DNA of 64,000 nucleotides from Azospirillum agricola (GCF_017876095.1 NZ_JAGINM010000005.1:124001-188000); one strand, 5' to 3'. Positions 9,360 to 18,350 are shown, counted from the stretch's first letter. A program made the numbers and translations. The notes: generated by a model from the sequence alone, not told the origin.

Positions 9360-11459
9360 ATGCTCCGGATATTTTGCAATGCAGCATACCGGGTCGCGAT
9401 CGCGGCCCCGCTGCGGCGGAACCTTCTGGGGGTCCTGGGTCTCGCGGTGGTGTCCACCGTACTGCCCGACGGGCCGGGTGCCGTGCGCCCAGCCCGTGCC
9501 GCCCTCATCATCCACGCGCCGGACGGCCAGGCCGTCGTCCCGCCCGGCACCGAAACCGCGCCCGAACCGCTGCTCCTCGCCATGGACGAGGAGGCCCGCG
9601 CCGTCCAGCTCAGCGAGGACGAGGCCGACCGCTACCGCCGCATCTTCACCTTGCAGGAGCGCGGCGACTGGGAGGCGGCCGACGGCGAGATCCGCCAGTT
9701 ATCGGACAAGCGGCTGGTCGGCTACGTGCTGCGCCAGCGCTACCTGCACCCCGACCGCAAGGCCAGCTACGACGAGCTGGCGCTGTGGATGCAACGCTAC
9801 GGCGACCTCGCCGGGGCGGAGCGCGTGCACAGCCTCGCCCAGCGCCGCCAGCCGGCCGGGCAGCGCGCGCCCAAGCCGCCGCGCGGCGACGAGACGGTGC
9901 GGCTGAACGGCTCACTGGAACGGCTGGGCGGCCTGCGCACCGTGTCCGTCAAATCCTCCGACGCGGCCAAGTCCGACGGCGCCAAGCCGGAGTCCGGGGA
10001 GGGCAAGACGGCCGACGACCCGGCCGGCACCACCGCCGACGCCGCCGAGGGGACCGACAGCGTCACCGTGGCGCCGCGCAGCCGCACGGTCAGCCGCGCC
10101 CGCGCCGACCGCGCCGCCGTCGCCCGCGTCGAGGAGCTGCTGCGCTCCGGCAAGGCCGGCGCCGCGCTGTCCCTGCTGGGGCAGGACGATTTCTCGCGCA
10201 ACCTCGACCCGGTGCAGTACGACGCCGCCCGCACCCGCATCGCCGCCGCGCTCTATTACGCGGGCGAGGTTTCCCAGGCGCTGGCGCTCGCCTCGGCCAG
10301 CGCGGCGCGCTCGGGCGACGCCCTGCCGGAATCCCACTGGATCGCCGGGCTGGCGGCGTGGCGGCTGAAGCAGATCGACCGCGCGTCGCGCCATTTCGAC
10401 GGCATGGCGGCGGCGGGGCCGCGCTCCCCCTGGCTGGCCGCCGCCGCCGATTTCTGGGCCGCCCGCGCCCACGCCCGCAAGGGCCGCTCGCGCGAGGCGC
10501 TGGCCCACATGACGGCCGCCGCCCGCTACCCGCACACCTTCTATGGGCTGGTCGCCCTGCGCAGCCTGAACCGCGTCGACCAGTTCCGCTGGCAGGCGCC
10601 CGAGCTGACCGGGGCGCATCTGTCGGCGCTGGCCCGCAAGCCGGCCGGACAGCGCGCCATCGCCCTGCTCCAGGCCGGCCAGCGCGATCTGGCGGAGATG
10701 GAGCTTCAGCGCGTCCACCCGCAGAACGACCCGCTGGTCGAGCAGGCGCTGGTCGGGCTCGCCGACCGCGCCGGCCTGCCGGCGCTGTCGCTGCGAATCG
10801 GCAACGCGCTGGCCGGGCCGGACGGCGCGCCTTACGCCGCCGCCCTCTACCCGCTGCCCTACTGGAAGCCGCGCGACGGCTTCGCGCTCGACCGCGCGCT
10901 GGTCTTCGCGGTGATGCGGCAGGAATCGCGCTTCGACCCGCGGCTGGTCAGCTCGGCCGGCGCCACCGGGCTGATGCAGATCCTGCCCAGCACCGCCCAG
11001 CATGTGCAGGAGCGCAACGCCGACATCGGCAGCGCCGACACCGACCGCGCCGCCCTGTTCGACCCCGCCCGCAACATGGAGCTGGGCCAGCGCTATCTGG
11101 CCGAGCTGCTGGCGATGCCCGACATCGGCGGCAACCTGTTCCTGGCCGCCGCCGCCTACAACGCCGGACCGGGCACGCTGGGGCGCTGGCGTCGCGATCT
11201 CAGCGAAGTGACCGACCCGCTTCTGTTCATCGAAAGCCTTCCCTTCGCCGAGACGCGCGACTATGTGGAGAAGGTGATGGCGAACTTCTGGATCTACCGG
11301 CTGCGGCTGGGCCAGGAAACCGCCACACTGGACGCCGTTGCGGCCGGCAAATGGCCGGTCTACAGCCCGGCGGACAGCCGCCCGACGCAGGTCGCCATCC
11401 AGCCCGACGCCCCGGTCGAGACCGTGGCCGAGAAGGAGGTGGCCGGTCCCACGCCCTGA
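9360..11459 (+). CDS. Periplasmic Slt70-type lytic murein transglycosylase
   Basis: About 699 aa. An N-terminal export signal (LRRNLLGVLGLAVV) is followed by a long alpha-helical, repeat-rich region and a C-terminal SLT domain. The SLT domain has the catalytic Glu in VMRQESRFDP, then SSAGATGLMQILPSTA and AAAAYNAGPGTLGRW. It would cleave peptidoglycan between MurNAc and GlcNAc with formation of 1,6-anhydro ends. The ATG at 9360 was preferred because it places the signal peptide at the N-terminus; the frame is open to a TTG at 9273, and no clear ribosome-binding site decides between them. The next gene, moaB, starts 32 nt after the stop. Confidence 0.88.
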   Translation: MLRIFCNAAYRVAIAAPLRRNLLGVLGLAVVSTVLPDGPGAVRPARAALIIHAPDGQAVVPPGTETAPEPLLLAMDEEARAVQLSEDEADRYRRIFTLQERGDWEAADGEIRQLSDKRLVGYVLRQRYLHPDRKASYDELALWMQRYGDLAGAERVHSLAQRRQPAGQRAPKPPRGDETVRLNGSLERLGGLRTVSVKSSDAAKSDGAKPESGEGKTADDPAGTTADAAEGTDSVTVAPRSRTVSRARADRAAVARVEELLRSGKAGAALSLLGQDDFSRNLDPVQYDAARTRIAAALYYAGEVSQALALASASAARSGDALPESHWIAGLAAWRLKQIDRASRHFDGMAAAGPRSPWLAAAADFWAARAHARKGRSREALAHMTAAARYPHTFYGLVALRSLNRVDQFRWQAPELTGAHLSALARKPAGQRAIALLQAGQRDLAEMELQRVHPQNDPLVEQALVGLADRAGLPALSLRIGNALAGPDGAPYAAALYPLPYWKPRDGFALDRALVFAVMRQESRFDPRLVSSAGATGLMQILPSTAQHVQERNADIGSADTDRAALFDPARNMELGQRYLAELLAMPDIGGNLFLAAAAYNAGPGTLGRWRRDLSEVTDPLLFIESLPFAETRDYVEKVMANFWIYRLRLGQETATLDAVAAGKWPVYSPADSRPTQVAIQPDAPVETVAEKEVAGPTP

Positions 11460-11491
11460 CCGCCACATCCTCCCCGGAAAGCGCCTCCTCC

Positions 11492-12046
11492 ATGCCGAAG
11501 ATCGACGAGACCCGCCCCTTCCTGCCGGTGAACATCGCCGTCGTCACCGTCTCCGACACCCGCACGCCCGCCGACGACCGGTCGGGCGACGCGCTGGCGG
11601 AACGCTTGACGGCGGCCGGGCACCGGCTCGCCCGGCGGGTCATCGTCAAGGACGACGTGGCGGCGATCCGGGCGCAGGTGCAGGGCTTCATCGCCGATCC
11701 GGAGATCGACGTGGTGCTGACCACCGGCGGCACCGGCGTCACCGGCCGCGACGTCACGCCGGAGGCGGTCGAGGCGCTCTACGACAAGGCGATCCCCGGC
11801 TTCGGCGAGCTGTTCCGTTACCTCAGCTACGCCAAGGTCGGCACCTCGACCATCCAGAGCCGGGCGACCGGCGGGGTGGCGAACGGCACCTACCTCTTCG
11901 CCCTGCCCGGCTCGCCCAGCGCCTGCCGCGACGCCTGGGACGACATCCTGGTCTGGCAGCTCGACAACCGCCACCGCCCCTGCAACCTCGTCGAGCTGAT
12001 GCCGCGCCTGCGCGAGCATCAGGCCCAGCGCGAGCATCAGGCGTAG
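11492..12046 (+). CDS. moaB: MoaB/Mog-family molybdenum cofactor protein
   Basis: 184 aa. It shows the MoCF-biosynthesis fold signature: VVTVSDTR near residue 17, TTGGTGVTGRDVTPEAV in the middle, and ALPGSPSACRDAW near the end. MoaB/Mog proteins bind or adenylylate molybdopterin. The C-terminus ends with a short Gln/Arg/His repeat (REHQAQREHQA). The phosphotransferase-like gene starts 10 nt downstream, suggesting cotranscription. Confidence 0.9.
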   Translation: MPKIDETRPFLPVNIAVVTVSDTRTPADDRSGDALAERLTAAGHRLARRVIVKDDVAAIRAQVQGFIADPEIDVVLTTGGTGVTGRDVTPEAVEALYDKAIPGFGELFRYLSYAKVGTSTIQSRATGGVANGTYLFALPGSPSACRDAWDDILVWQLDNRHRPCNLVELMPRLREHQAQREHQA

Positions 12047-12055
12047 GCCGCCGCC

Positions 12056-13081
12056 TTGCCGCCCTTCTCCCTGCCGGCCCTCCACGCCGCGCTGGCGCGC
12101 CTGCCCGGCTTCGCGGCGCTCCCCATGGACGCGCTCGAACCGCTGCCGCTCAAGGGGGTGGCCCACGATCATGTCCGGCTGCGCGGGCATGGCCTCGTCG
12201 CCCGCATCCCGCGCTGGAGCCAGATGGGGCTCGATCCGCTGACGGCGCTGGACCATCAGGCGGCCGCCTTCCGCCGCGCCGAACCGTCGGGCCACACCCC
12301 GCGCCTCGCCGCCGTGCTGCCGCCGGCCCTGGCTCCGGCCCTGGCTCCGGAAAACGGCCTGCCGCTGGGCGCCCTGCTGGTCGGCGAGATCGCCGGGCGC
12401 ACGCCGCGCCTGCCGGACGACATGCCGGCGATCGCCCGGGCGCTCGCCGCCCTGCACCGGCTGCCGCTTCCCCCGCCGGAGGAGCGCCCGCCGCTGCCGG
12501 CCCCGGCCGACCCGGTGGCGGCGCTGCTGGCCCAGGTCGAGCGGCAGGCCGACTGGTTCGCCGACGCCGGCCTGGCCGCCGAGGCGCGGGCCCTGATCGA
12601 AGCCGAGCTGGACGCCGCCCGCGCCGCCCGCCTGGACGGCCCGGCCCCGGTCGTCCTGGTCGGGGTCGACGTGCATCCCGGCAATTTCCTGATCGACGCC
12701 GCCGGCAAGGCGTGGTTCACCGACCTTGAGAAGCTGCAATACGGCCATCCGGCCATGGATCTGGCCCACGCCAGCCTCTACAGCTCGACCAAGTGGGATC
12801 CGGCGGTCGACGCCGCGCTGACCGCCGCCGAGGTCGCCGCCTTCCACGAGTCCTGGGCCGCCGCCGTGCCCGTGGAACTGGCCGGCATGGTGCGGCCGGG
12901 GATCAAGCCGCTGCGCCGCCTCACCTGGCTGCGCACGCTGTCCTGGATGGCCCGCTGGTCGGTGAAGGGCGCGACCCTGTCGCCCGGCATGCCGGAATCG
13001 CTGCGCATCCATATGGACGGGCACGCCGCCGACATCCTGCGCGCCGCGCGGATCGAGCAGGTGCGGCGCGATTGGTCGTAG
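12056..13081 (+). CDS. APH-fold phosphotransferase family protein
   Basis: 341 aa, aminoglycoside-phosphotransferase/choline-kinase fold. The Brenner-type catalytic segment reads GVDVHPGNFLID and is followed by FTDLEKLQYGHPAMDLAHA, where the Asp replaces the DFG-type metal ligand. The substrate cannot be told from sequence; small-molecule kinases of sugars, amino-alcohols or antibiotics share this fold. The only start that keeps the N-terminal lobe is a TTG at 12056; an ATG at 12125 would lose 23 residues. It is probably cotranscribed with moaB. Confidence 0.75.
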   Translation: MPPFSLPALHAALARLPGFAALPMDALEPLPLKGVAHDHVRLRGHGLVARIPRWSQMGLDPLTALDHQAAAFRRAEPSGHTPRLAAVLPPALAPALAPENGLPLGALLVGEIAGRTPRLPDDMPAIARALAALHRLPLPPPEERPPLPAPADPVAALLAQVERQADWFADAGLAAEARALIEAELDAARAARLDGPAPVVLVGVDVHPGNFLIDAAGKAWFTDLEKLQYGHPAMDLAHASLYSSTKWDPAVDAALTAAEVAAFHESWAAAVPVELAGMVRPGIKPLRRLTWLRTLSWMARWSVKGATLSPGMPESLRIHMDGHAADILRAARIEQVRRDWS

Positions 13082-13099
13082 AGGAGGGCGCTTGCACGA

Positions 13100-13135
13100 C
13101 CGGCTCCCGTCACGTCGAAGCGCGGCGGGAGCCGG
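13100..13135. terminator. Bidirectional hairpin between phosphotransferase and protease operon
   Basis: Perfect 10-bp stem, 13100-13109 against 13126-13135, with a 16-nt loop, located between two convergent transcription units. No T-tract is present, so intrinsic termination may be weak. Confidence 0.6.
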
Positions 13136-13143
13136 GGAGGCGC

Positions 13144-13362
13144 TCAATAGAGCGTCATGGAGGACGAGGGGTATATCTCGAGAATGCCCTTGGTTTCCGG
13201 AAGGGTCCGATCGAGGTTGGCCGGACCGTCGACGCTCCAGACGACCTCCCTGTCCCCGAGCGGGACGGGCGGGGTGTCGTCGCGGTGGGCGCCAAGCCTT
13301 TCCAATTTCTTTTCAAGGAGCGTGGCATCGACCCGCGTGTCGGTCGTAATCAACCATTTCAT
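13144..13362 (-). CDS. 72-aa protein resembling a stand-alone subtilisin propeptide/inhibitor
   Basis: The gene begins with ATG preceded by AGGAGA at good spacing and lies 89 nt downstream of the S8 protease gene on the same strand. The protein is small, without a signal peptide or membrane segment. Its last third reads GILEIYPSSSMTLY; residues ~112-124 of the neighbouring protease read DDIIVWPNSPITL, giving the shared pattern I-x-x-[IV]-[WY]-P-x-S-x-[IM]-T-L. Both are preceded by a VV...PxxL segment. Stand-alone I9-type propeptides act in trans as chaperones or inhibitors of subtilases, and the resemblance suggests this role. Function is inferred; no family assignment was possible by eye. 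Confidence 0.75.
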   Translation of the reverse strand: MKWLITTDTRVDATLLEKKLERLGAHRDDTPPVPLGDREVVWSVDGPANLDRTLPETKGILEIYPSSSMTLY

Positions 13363-13451
13363 CGGACTCTCCTGTCGCAGTTCATGCGCTCCGCTGCATC
13401 CTCCTGCCCGGCCCCTCCCGCCTTGCGCAGCCCGCCCTCACGCGACCCGTC

Positions 13452-14858
13452 CTACGCGGTGGGCACCCTCCGCCTCTTCAACAGCTGATAGGCGGCGGCG
13501 GCGTTCACGACTCCCGAACCCGTAAGATGGTCTGGTCCCGGTTCTCCGATGTCAATAGCGCTCTCCATAAGAACCGCTTTCATCTCCAGCGGGCTGATGC
13601 CGGGAGACGCGCTGGCCAGGGCCGCCGCCACGCCGCAGACCACGGGCGTCGCCGCCGACGTTCCGTTGTCGAACGGCTGGGCCAGTCCTGCCGGCCGCCC
13701 CGGCCCGAAATTTCCGAAGAAGTGCGAGTAGCCGGCGATGTCCGGTTTCGCCGGGTCGAACATCCCCGGCCCCTGGCTCGAATAGCCGATGCGCTCGTGC
13801 CGGCTGTTCACCGCGGCAACCGTGACCACCTCACTCAGGCTGTTCGACGCGTGGATCGACCGTCCGGGACCGGTCCCGCTGCTGTGGCAGACGGAGCTGG
13901 GGCATTCGCCGCCGCAGTTCCCCGCCGCGAAGAAGCAGGTCACGCCTTCGGCGACCACCTCCCGGATCTTCCGGTGCAGGGGGTGGTTGATGTCCCAGAT
14001 TTCGTGACGCGGCTGGGTCGCCCGATCGGGCACGGCGACATAACCGTAGCTGTTGTTGGTCAGGTGAGGCGTTCCATCCCGGCGCCGGCGTTCGAGGACC
14101 GCCTGGAACATGGCCAGGGCGCCACCGGATCGCGGCTGGCCGAGGAATGGAAAATCGTACAGCCGCGCCGCCGGGGCGGCGACCAGGATGTCCGCCGCGC
14201 ACATCGATCCGTGACTGTGAATGGGGGCGATGCCCCACAGCTTCTGGTTATCCTTTTCGAATCCCCCGACGACGGGGTAGGCGCCGTTCACCCCTTCGTC
14301 CAGGATCGCGACGATGACGTTCTGCCCGCGATAGCCGTCGCGCCACAGCGCCTCCACGCCGAGAAGCTGGCGGATGGCGTCGACCGACACCCCCGGCCGG
14401 AAGGGACGGCAATCGGTTCCGCCCCCGCTGCCGGCGAGATCGAACAGTCCGAAATACCCGTCGCCGGCCGCCCCCCCGTCTCCCAGCAGCGTGATGGGGC
14501 TGTTCGGCCAGACGATGATGTCGTCCCGCTCCTCCAGCCGCGCCAACGCCCCCGGCTTCACCTGGGCGGACACGACGAAGGTCCGCTCGCTGCCCGGGGC
14601 ATCCGCAAGCGTGCCCTCGAACGTCATGCCGAACAGACCGGGCGACTGAAGGAACACCGGATCATCGGGCCCCGACGCGAGCGGGATTGGACCGATGTCG
14701 TCCAGCACGTCCACCCCGAGACCGGGAAGGTCGGCCAGCAGCGCCTCCGCCCTTCTCACCCGTTCGGCGGGACCGGCGGAAAAAGTCACAGCCTCGACGG
14801 CGGACAGGGAAAGCGGATCGCCGCCCCTGACCTCAATCAGAACATTCATATCCGCCAT
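13452..14858 (-). CDS. S8 (subtilisin-like) serine peptidase
   Basis: 468 aa with a complete catalytic set: Asp187 in AILDEGVNG, His216 in HSHGS, oxyanion Asn314 in AAGNCGG and Ser401 in NGTSAATP. About 155 residues precede the catalytic domain and contain a propeptide-like strand ending WPNSPITL. No signal peptide is visible, so the enzyme is either cytoplasmic or exported by a route not visible here. ATG 14858 has GAGGGATT upstream; the 7-codon longer start was rejected. The 72-aa inhibitor-like gene follows in the same direction. Several cysteines (CGGECPSSVC) sit near the oxyanion loop. Confidence 0.9.
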   Translation of the reverse strand: MADMNVLIEVRGGDPLSLSAVEAVTFSAGPAERVRRAEALLADLPGLGVDVLDDIGPIPLASGPDDPVFLQSPGLFGMTFEGTLADAPGSERTFVVSAQVKPGALARLEERDDIIVWPNSPITLLGDGGAAGDGYFGLFDLAGSGGGTDCRPFRPGVSVDAIRQLLGVEALWRDGYRGQNVIVAILDEGVNGAYPVVGGFEKDNQKLWGIAPIHSHGSMCAADILVAAPAARLYDFPFLGQPRSGGALAMFQAVLERRRRDGTPHLTNNSYGYVAVPDRATQPRHEIWDINHPLHRKIREVVAEGVTCFFAAGNCGGECPSSVCHSSGTGPGRSIHASNSLSEVVTVAAVNSRHERIGYSSQGPGMFDPAKPDIAGYSHFFGNFGPGRPAGLAQPFDNGTSAATPVVCGVAAALASASPGISPLEMKAVLMESAIDIGEPGPDHLTGSGVVNAAAAYQLLKRRRVPTA

Positions 14859-15171
14859 GACAATCCCTCGAAAAGACATGGTATCGAAACATGTTCAATT
14901 TTATAACGCCGGGATGAAGCGGGAAGGGGAATATGTTTGCGAACCGATCGCCTGCGACGCGATTTCCCCGCCGTCCGTTGCCGACGACCGGCCGCCGGCT
15001 GGAGATGCGGGCCAGCCATCCCCATTTCCCTGCGGATGATCGCCGCGAATGATCCCTGCGGATGATCCCCGCGGATGATCATCGTGCGATCAGGCCATCA
15101 AGTGTGTGACAGCCGGCGATTTGCTGCTTAGGCTCACGAGTTCAAACCCGCTCCCGCAAGGTGGACAAGGT
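14859..15171. other. Divergent intergenic region with short direct repeats
   Basis: 313 nt without a gene, between the minus-strand protease and the plus-strand TPR gene. The protease-proximal side is AT-rich (GTTATAAAATTGAAC on the minus strand) and could hold its promoter. At about 15031-15090 the 10-mer GCGGATGATC occurs three times, with a degraded fourth copy, at 13-30 nt spacing. No RNA gene or ORF with coding features was seen. Confidence 0.5.
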
Positions 15172-16863
15172 ATGACGACGTTCCGGATTGGATTGCGGCT
15201 GGGTGCCGCCCTGGTGCTTTCCTCGCTCGCCCTCGCGGGTGCGCAGGCGGCGGGCACGCCGGGATCGGCGACCGGCAGCTATCTCGCCGGCCGCTTCGCC
15301 CAGCATCAGGACGACTGGACCGCCGCCGCGCTCTACACCGCCCAGGCGCTGGCCGCCGACCCCGACGACCTCGCCCTGCTGCGCCGAACCTTCCTGCTGA
15401 AGCTCGGCGAGGGGCAGATCCCCGCCGCGCTCGGCCTCGCCAACCGGCTGCTGGAGGAGGACAAGGAGCCGCAGATGGCGATCACGCTGATCGCCGCCGA
15501 CCACCTCGCCGCCGGCCGGCAGGCCGAGGCGGAGGCGATGGCCGCGCGGATGCCGGCCGAGGGGCTGGGCAAGTTCGTCGCCCCGCTGACCCGGGCGTGG
15601 CTCGCCGCCGGGCGCGGCCAGACCGACCGCGCGCTGGAGGCGCTGGAGCCGCTGGCCGGGGTCGCCGGCTTCGGGGCGCTGTACAACCTGCACGCCGGCC
15701 TGATCCTCGACCTCGGCGGCCGCAACGAGGACGCGGCGGCCCGCTACGCCAAGGTGGCGGAAACCGAGGCCCCGCTGCGCGTCGTGCAGATCGTCGGCAA
15801 TTTCCTGGAGCGCACCGGCCGCCCGGCGGAAGCGCGCAAGCTCTACGAGGCCTTCCAGGCCGGCAGCCCCGACCGCCAGCTCGTCGAGCCGGCGCTGAAG
15901 GCGCTCGCCACCGGCACGGTGCCGGTCCGCATGGTGAACGACGCCCGCCACGGCATGGCGGAGGCCCTGTTCGACCTGGGCAGCGCGTTGCAGCACGAGG
16001 GGGCGGCGGAGACCGCCCTGTTGTTCGGCCGCATCGCCCTGCATCTGCGCGGGGATCTGCCGCTCGCCCGCCTGATGATCGGCGACGTCATGGAATCGCG
16101 CGACCATTTCGAGGACGCGCTGGCCGAATACAGGCAGCTCGAAGGCAACCCGGTGCTGGGCTGGACGGCGCGGATGCGCGCGGTCGACGCGCTCGCCCGG
16201 CTGGAGCGCAACGACGACGCCATCGCCGCTTTGAAGGCCTTGTCGGCCGAGCGGCCGGAGCGCACCGACGCGACGATCCGGCTCGGCGACCTCTACCGCT
16301 ACGCCCGGAAGTTCGCCGAGTCAGCCGAGGCCTACAGCGCGGCCCTGGCCCGCATCGGCACGCCGCAGGAGCAGCATTGGCCGGTGCTCTACGCCCGCGC
16401 CATGGCCTTCGAGAAGACCAACCGCTGGCCGGAGGCCGAGGCCGACCTGAAGGCGGCGCTGAACCTGAAGCCGAACGAGGCGACGCTGCTGAACTATCTC
16501 GGCTACAGCTGGATCGACCGTGGCCTCAACCTCGACAAGGCCAAGGCGATGGTCGAGCGGGCGGTGGAGCTGAAGCCGCGCGACGGCTACATCGTCGACA
16601 GCCTGGGCTGGGCGCTCTACAGCCTGGGCGACTACGAGGGGGCCGTCGCCAAGCTGGAGCGGGCGGTGGAGCTGAAGCCGGTCGACCCGACGATCAACGA
16701 CCATCTCGGCGACGCCTACTGGCGCGTCGGCCGCCGCAACGAGGCGCGCTTCCAATGGACCCGCGCGCTGCGCAACGCCGACGAGGACACCCAGAAGGAG
16801 GCCATCCAGGCCAAGCTCGACAAGGGGCTGCCCGACAAGCAGGCGGCGGCGGCCAAGCCGTAG
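15172..16863 (+). CDS. Exported tetratricopeptide-repeat protein
   Basis: 563 aa with a clear signal peptide (LRLGAALVLSSLALAGAQA) and TPR units through most of the rest, best preserved near the C-terminus: LNLKPNEATLLNYLGYSW, then two near-identical helices ending AVELKPRDGYIVDSLGWAL and AVELKPVDPTINDHLGDAY. The family is common in alphaproteobacteria, where such proteins are periplasmic or outer-membrane scaffolds. No enzymatic domain was seen. ATG 15172 was chosen because it starts the signal peptide; the frame is open upstream to 15106. Confidence 0.85.
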   Translation: MTTFRIGLRLGAALVLSSLALAGAQAAGTPGSATGSYLAGRFAQHQDDWTAAALYTAQALAADPDDLALLRRTFLLKLGEGQIPAALGLANRLLEEDKEPQMAITLIAADHLAAGRQAEAEAMAARMPAEGLGKFVAPLTRAWLAAGRGQTDRALEALEPLAGVAGFGALYNLHAGLILDLGGRNEDAAARYAKVAETEAPLRVVQIVGNFLERTGRPAEARKLYEAFQAGSPDRQLVEPALKALATGTVPVRMVNDARHGMAEALFDLGSALQHEGAAETALLFGRIALHLRGDLPLARLMIGDVMESRDHFEDALAEYRQLEGNPVLGWTARMRAVDALARLERNDDAIAALKALSAERPERTDATIRLGDLYRYARKFAESAEAYSAALARIGTPQEQHWPVLYARAMAFEKTNRWPEAEADLKAALNLKPNEATLLNYLGYSWIDRGLNLDKAKAMVERAVELKPRDGYIVDSLGWALYSLGDYEGAVAKLERAVELKPVDPTINDHLGDAYWRVGRRNEARFQWTRALRNADEDTQKEAIQAKLDKGLPDKQAAAAKP

Positions 16864-16875
16864 GGGCAGCCCCGT

Positions 16876-16908
16876 CCGTCATGCCCGTGGCTGGCATGGG
16901 CATGACGG
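16876..16908. terminator. Bidirectional hairpin between TPR and hemerythrin genes
   Basis: Perfect 11-bp stem, 16876-16886 against 16898-16908, loop of 11 nt, between two convergent genes. It starts 13 nt after the TPR stop codon. Confidence 0.65.
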
Positions 16909-16921
16909 GTGCCTGGGCAGC

Positions 16922-17344
16922 CTACTCCGCCGTCGCCGCCGCCGGTTCTCCCGCCACATAGGGCCGGTAGAGGGCGTCGGTTTCCTGGATGTGCTCGACG
17001 AACCAGTCCTTCAGCAGCAGGATCAGGTCCATCCGCAGCATGGTGGTGTTGTCGCCGCCGAAGTCGTCGTGGAGCTTCTCCACCTCTCCGGCAAAGTAGC
17101 GGTGGGCGGCGATGTGGGCGTCGAGATCGGGATAATGGCGTCGCTCCATCAACGCCTCCTCCCGCGCGAAATGGACCGCGACATAATCGCGCAGGCTGAC
17201 CAGCAGGGCCGACAGCTCCTCCCGGTTCGCCGGGGTGATGCCGCTGTCGAGCAGCCCGTTGAACAGATCGAGCAGGCGTTTGTGTTCGTCGTCGAGCACG
17301 GCGACGCCGACGCTCATCGTTTCGTCCCAGGCGACATGCGTCAT
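16922..17344 (-). CDS. Bacteriohemerythrin
   Basis: 140 aa single-domain hemerythrin. All seven di-iron ligands of the family can be placed: His21, His58, Glu62, His77, His81, His118 and Asp123. Such proteins bind O2 reversibly and serve as oxygen carriers or sensors in microaerobic and motile bacteria. A strong ribosome-binding site (AGGGGAGGA) precedes the ATG. The gene stands alone, divergent from the Fic-like gene. Confidence 0.92.
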   Translation of the reverse strand: MTHVAWDETMSVGVAVLDDEHKRLLDLFNGLLDSGITPANREELSALLVSLRDYVAVHFAREEALMERRHYPDLDAHIAAHRYFAGEVEKLHDDFGGDNTTMLRMDLILLLKDWFVEHIQETDALYRPYVAGEPAAATAE

Positions 17345-17576
17345 GGCCCCAATCCTCCCCTGCGCGCCCCCCGGATTCTCCGGGGCGGCAACCGGCCGAC
17401 CGATCGAGTTGTGGAATCTTGACAGGGATCCTAAAACCGGCAACGGTGCCGGCTCAAGCGGCAAATCCCCGCAGGGGGGTGCCGCGGAGGGCGCCGCATG
17501 GGGCGCGCTTCCCCCTCCCTCCCCCGCCAGTTTCCCTCTCCGGTATCCTGGCTTCGTTTTCCGGAGACTGCGGCGC

Positions 17577-18350
17577 ATGCCCCTGCTCGACGTGATCGCC
17601 GACAAGAAACAGGCGCTCGACAGCGCCCGCCCGCTGCCCCAGGACACCGTCCACGACCTCGCCGACTGGTTCGAGATGGAGCTGACCATCGCGGCGCTGG
17701 GGATCGAGGGCGTCGTGCTGAAGCGGGCCGACGTCAAGGCGATCCTGGAGCGCGGCACCGTGCTGCGCCACCGCCCGGTCGACGAGCAGCGCTTCGTCCT
17801 CAACCACCGCGGCGCGCTGGAGCTGATGGCCCGGCTGTCCTACGAGCCGAACGGCGTGATCGGCGAGCGCACCGTCACAGCCTTCCACACGGTGCTGGAG
17901 CAGGGCATCGACGAGGAGGCCGGCAAGTACCGCAACGGCCCGCCCAAGGACGATCCGGCCGGCGCCGCCCCCGACCCGGCCAAGCTGCGGGTGTCGATGT
18001 CGGCCCTGTCGGGCTGGCTGCGCCGCGCCGAGGCCGGGCCCGACACCGCCTTCGAGACGCACCACCGGCTGATGGCGATCCGCCCCTTCCGCGCCGGCAA
18101 CGCGGCGACGGCGCTGCTGATGTGCAACCTGATGCTGAACCGCGCCGGCTACCCGCCGGTGGTGGTGCGGGCCGAGGACCGCGCGCTCTACACCGATCTG
18201 GTCGAGCGCGCCTGGGCGGTCGGCGACAAGACGCCGTTCCGCGACCTGATGATGCGCTTCCTCGATCAGAGCCTCGACGTCTGCCTCGTCGCCGCGGCGA
18301 AGGGGCTGGCCGTTCCCGAGGCCGGGAAGGACGGGCCCGGCGCCGGCTGA
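17577..18350 (+). CDS. Fic-family protein with destroyed catalytic motif
   Basis: 257 aa, clearly of Fic-domain ancestry: an N-terminal IEG segment, a central TVTAFHTVLEQGI helix, then ETHHRLMAIRPFRAGN and RAGYPPVVVRAEDRALY. The canonical active site HxFx(D/E)GN(G/A)(K/R)xxR is altered to RPFRAGNAATAL. The catalytic His is Arg, the metal-binding Asp/Glu is Ala, and the nucleotide-binding Gly-Arg is Ala-Ala. AMPylation or phosphocholination by the known mechanism is therefore not expected. The frame is otherwise intact with normal codon use, suggesting a maintained non-enzymatic role. The last 85 nt overlap the end of the convergent hydrolase-like gene. Confidence 0.8.
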   Translation: MPLLDVIADKKQALDSARPLPQDTVHDLADWFEMELTIAALGIEGVVLKRADVKAILERGTVLRHRPVDEQRFVLNHRGALELMARLSYEPNGVIGERTVTAFHTVLEQGIDEEAGKYRNGPPKDDPAGAAPDPAKLRVSMSALSGWLRRAEAGPDTAFETHHRLMAIRPFRAGNAATALLMCNLMLNRAGYPPVVVRAEDRALYTDLVERAWAVGDKTPFRDLMMRFLDQSLDVCLVAAAKGLAVPEAGKDGPGAG

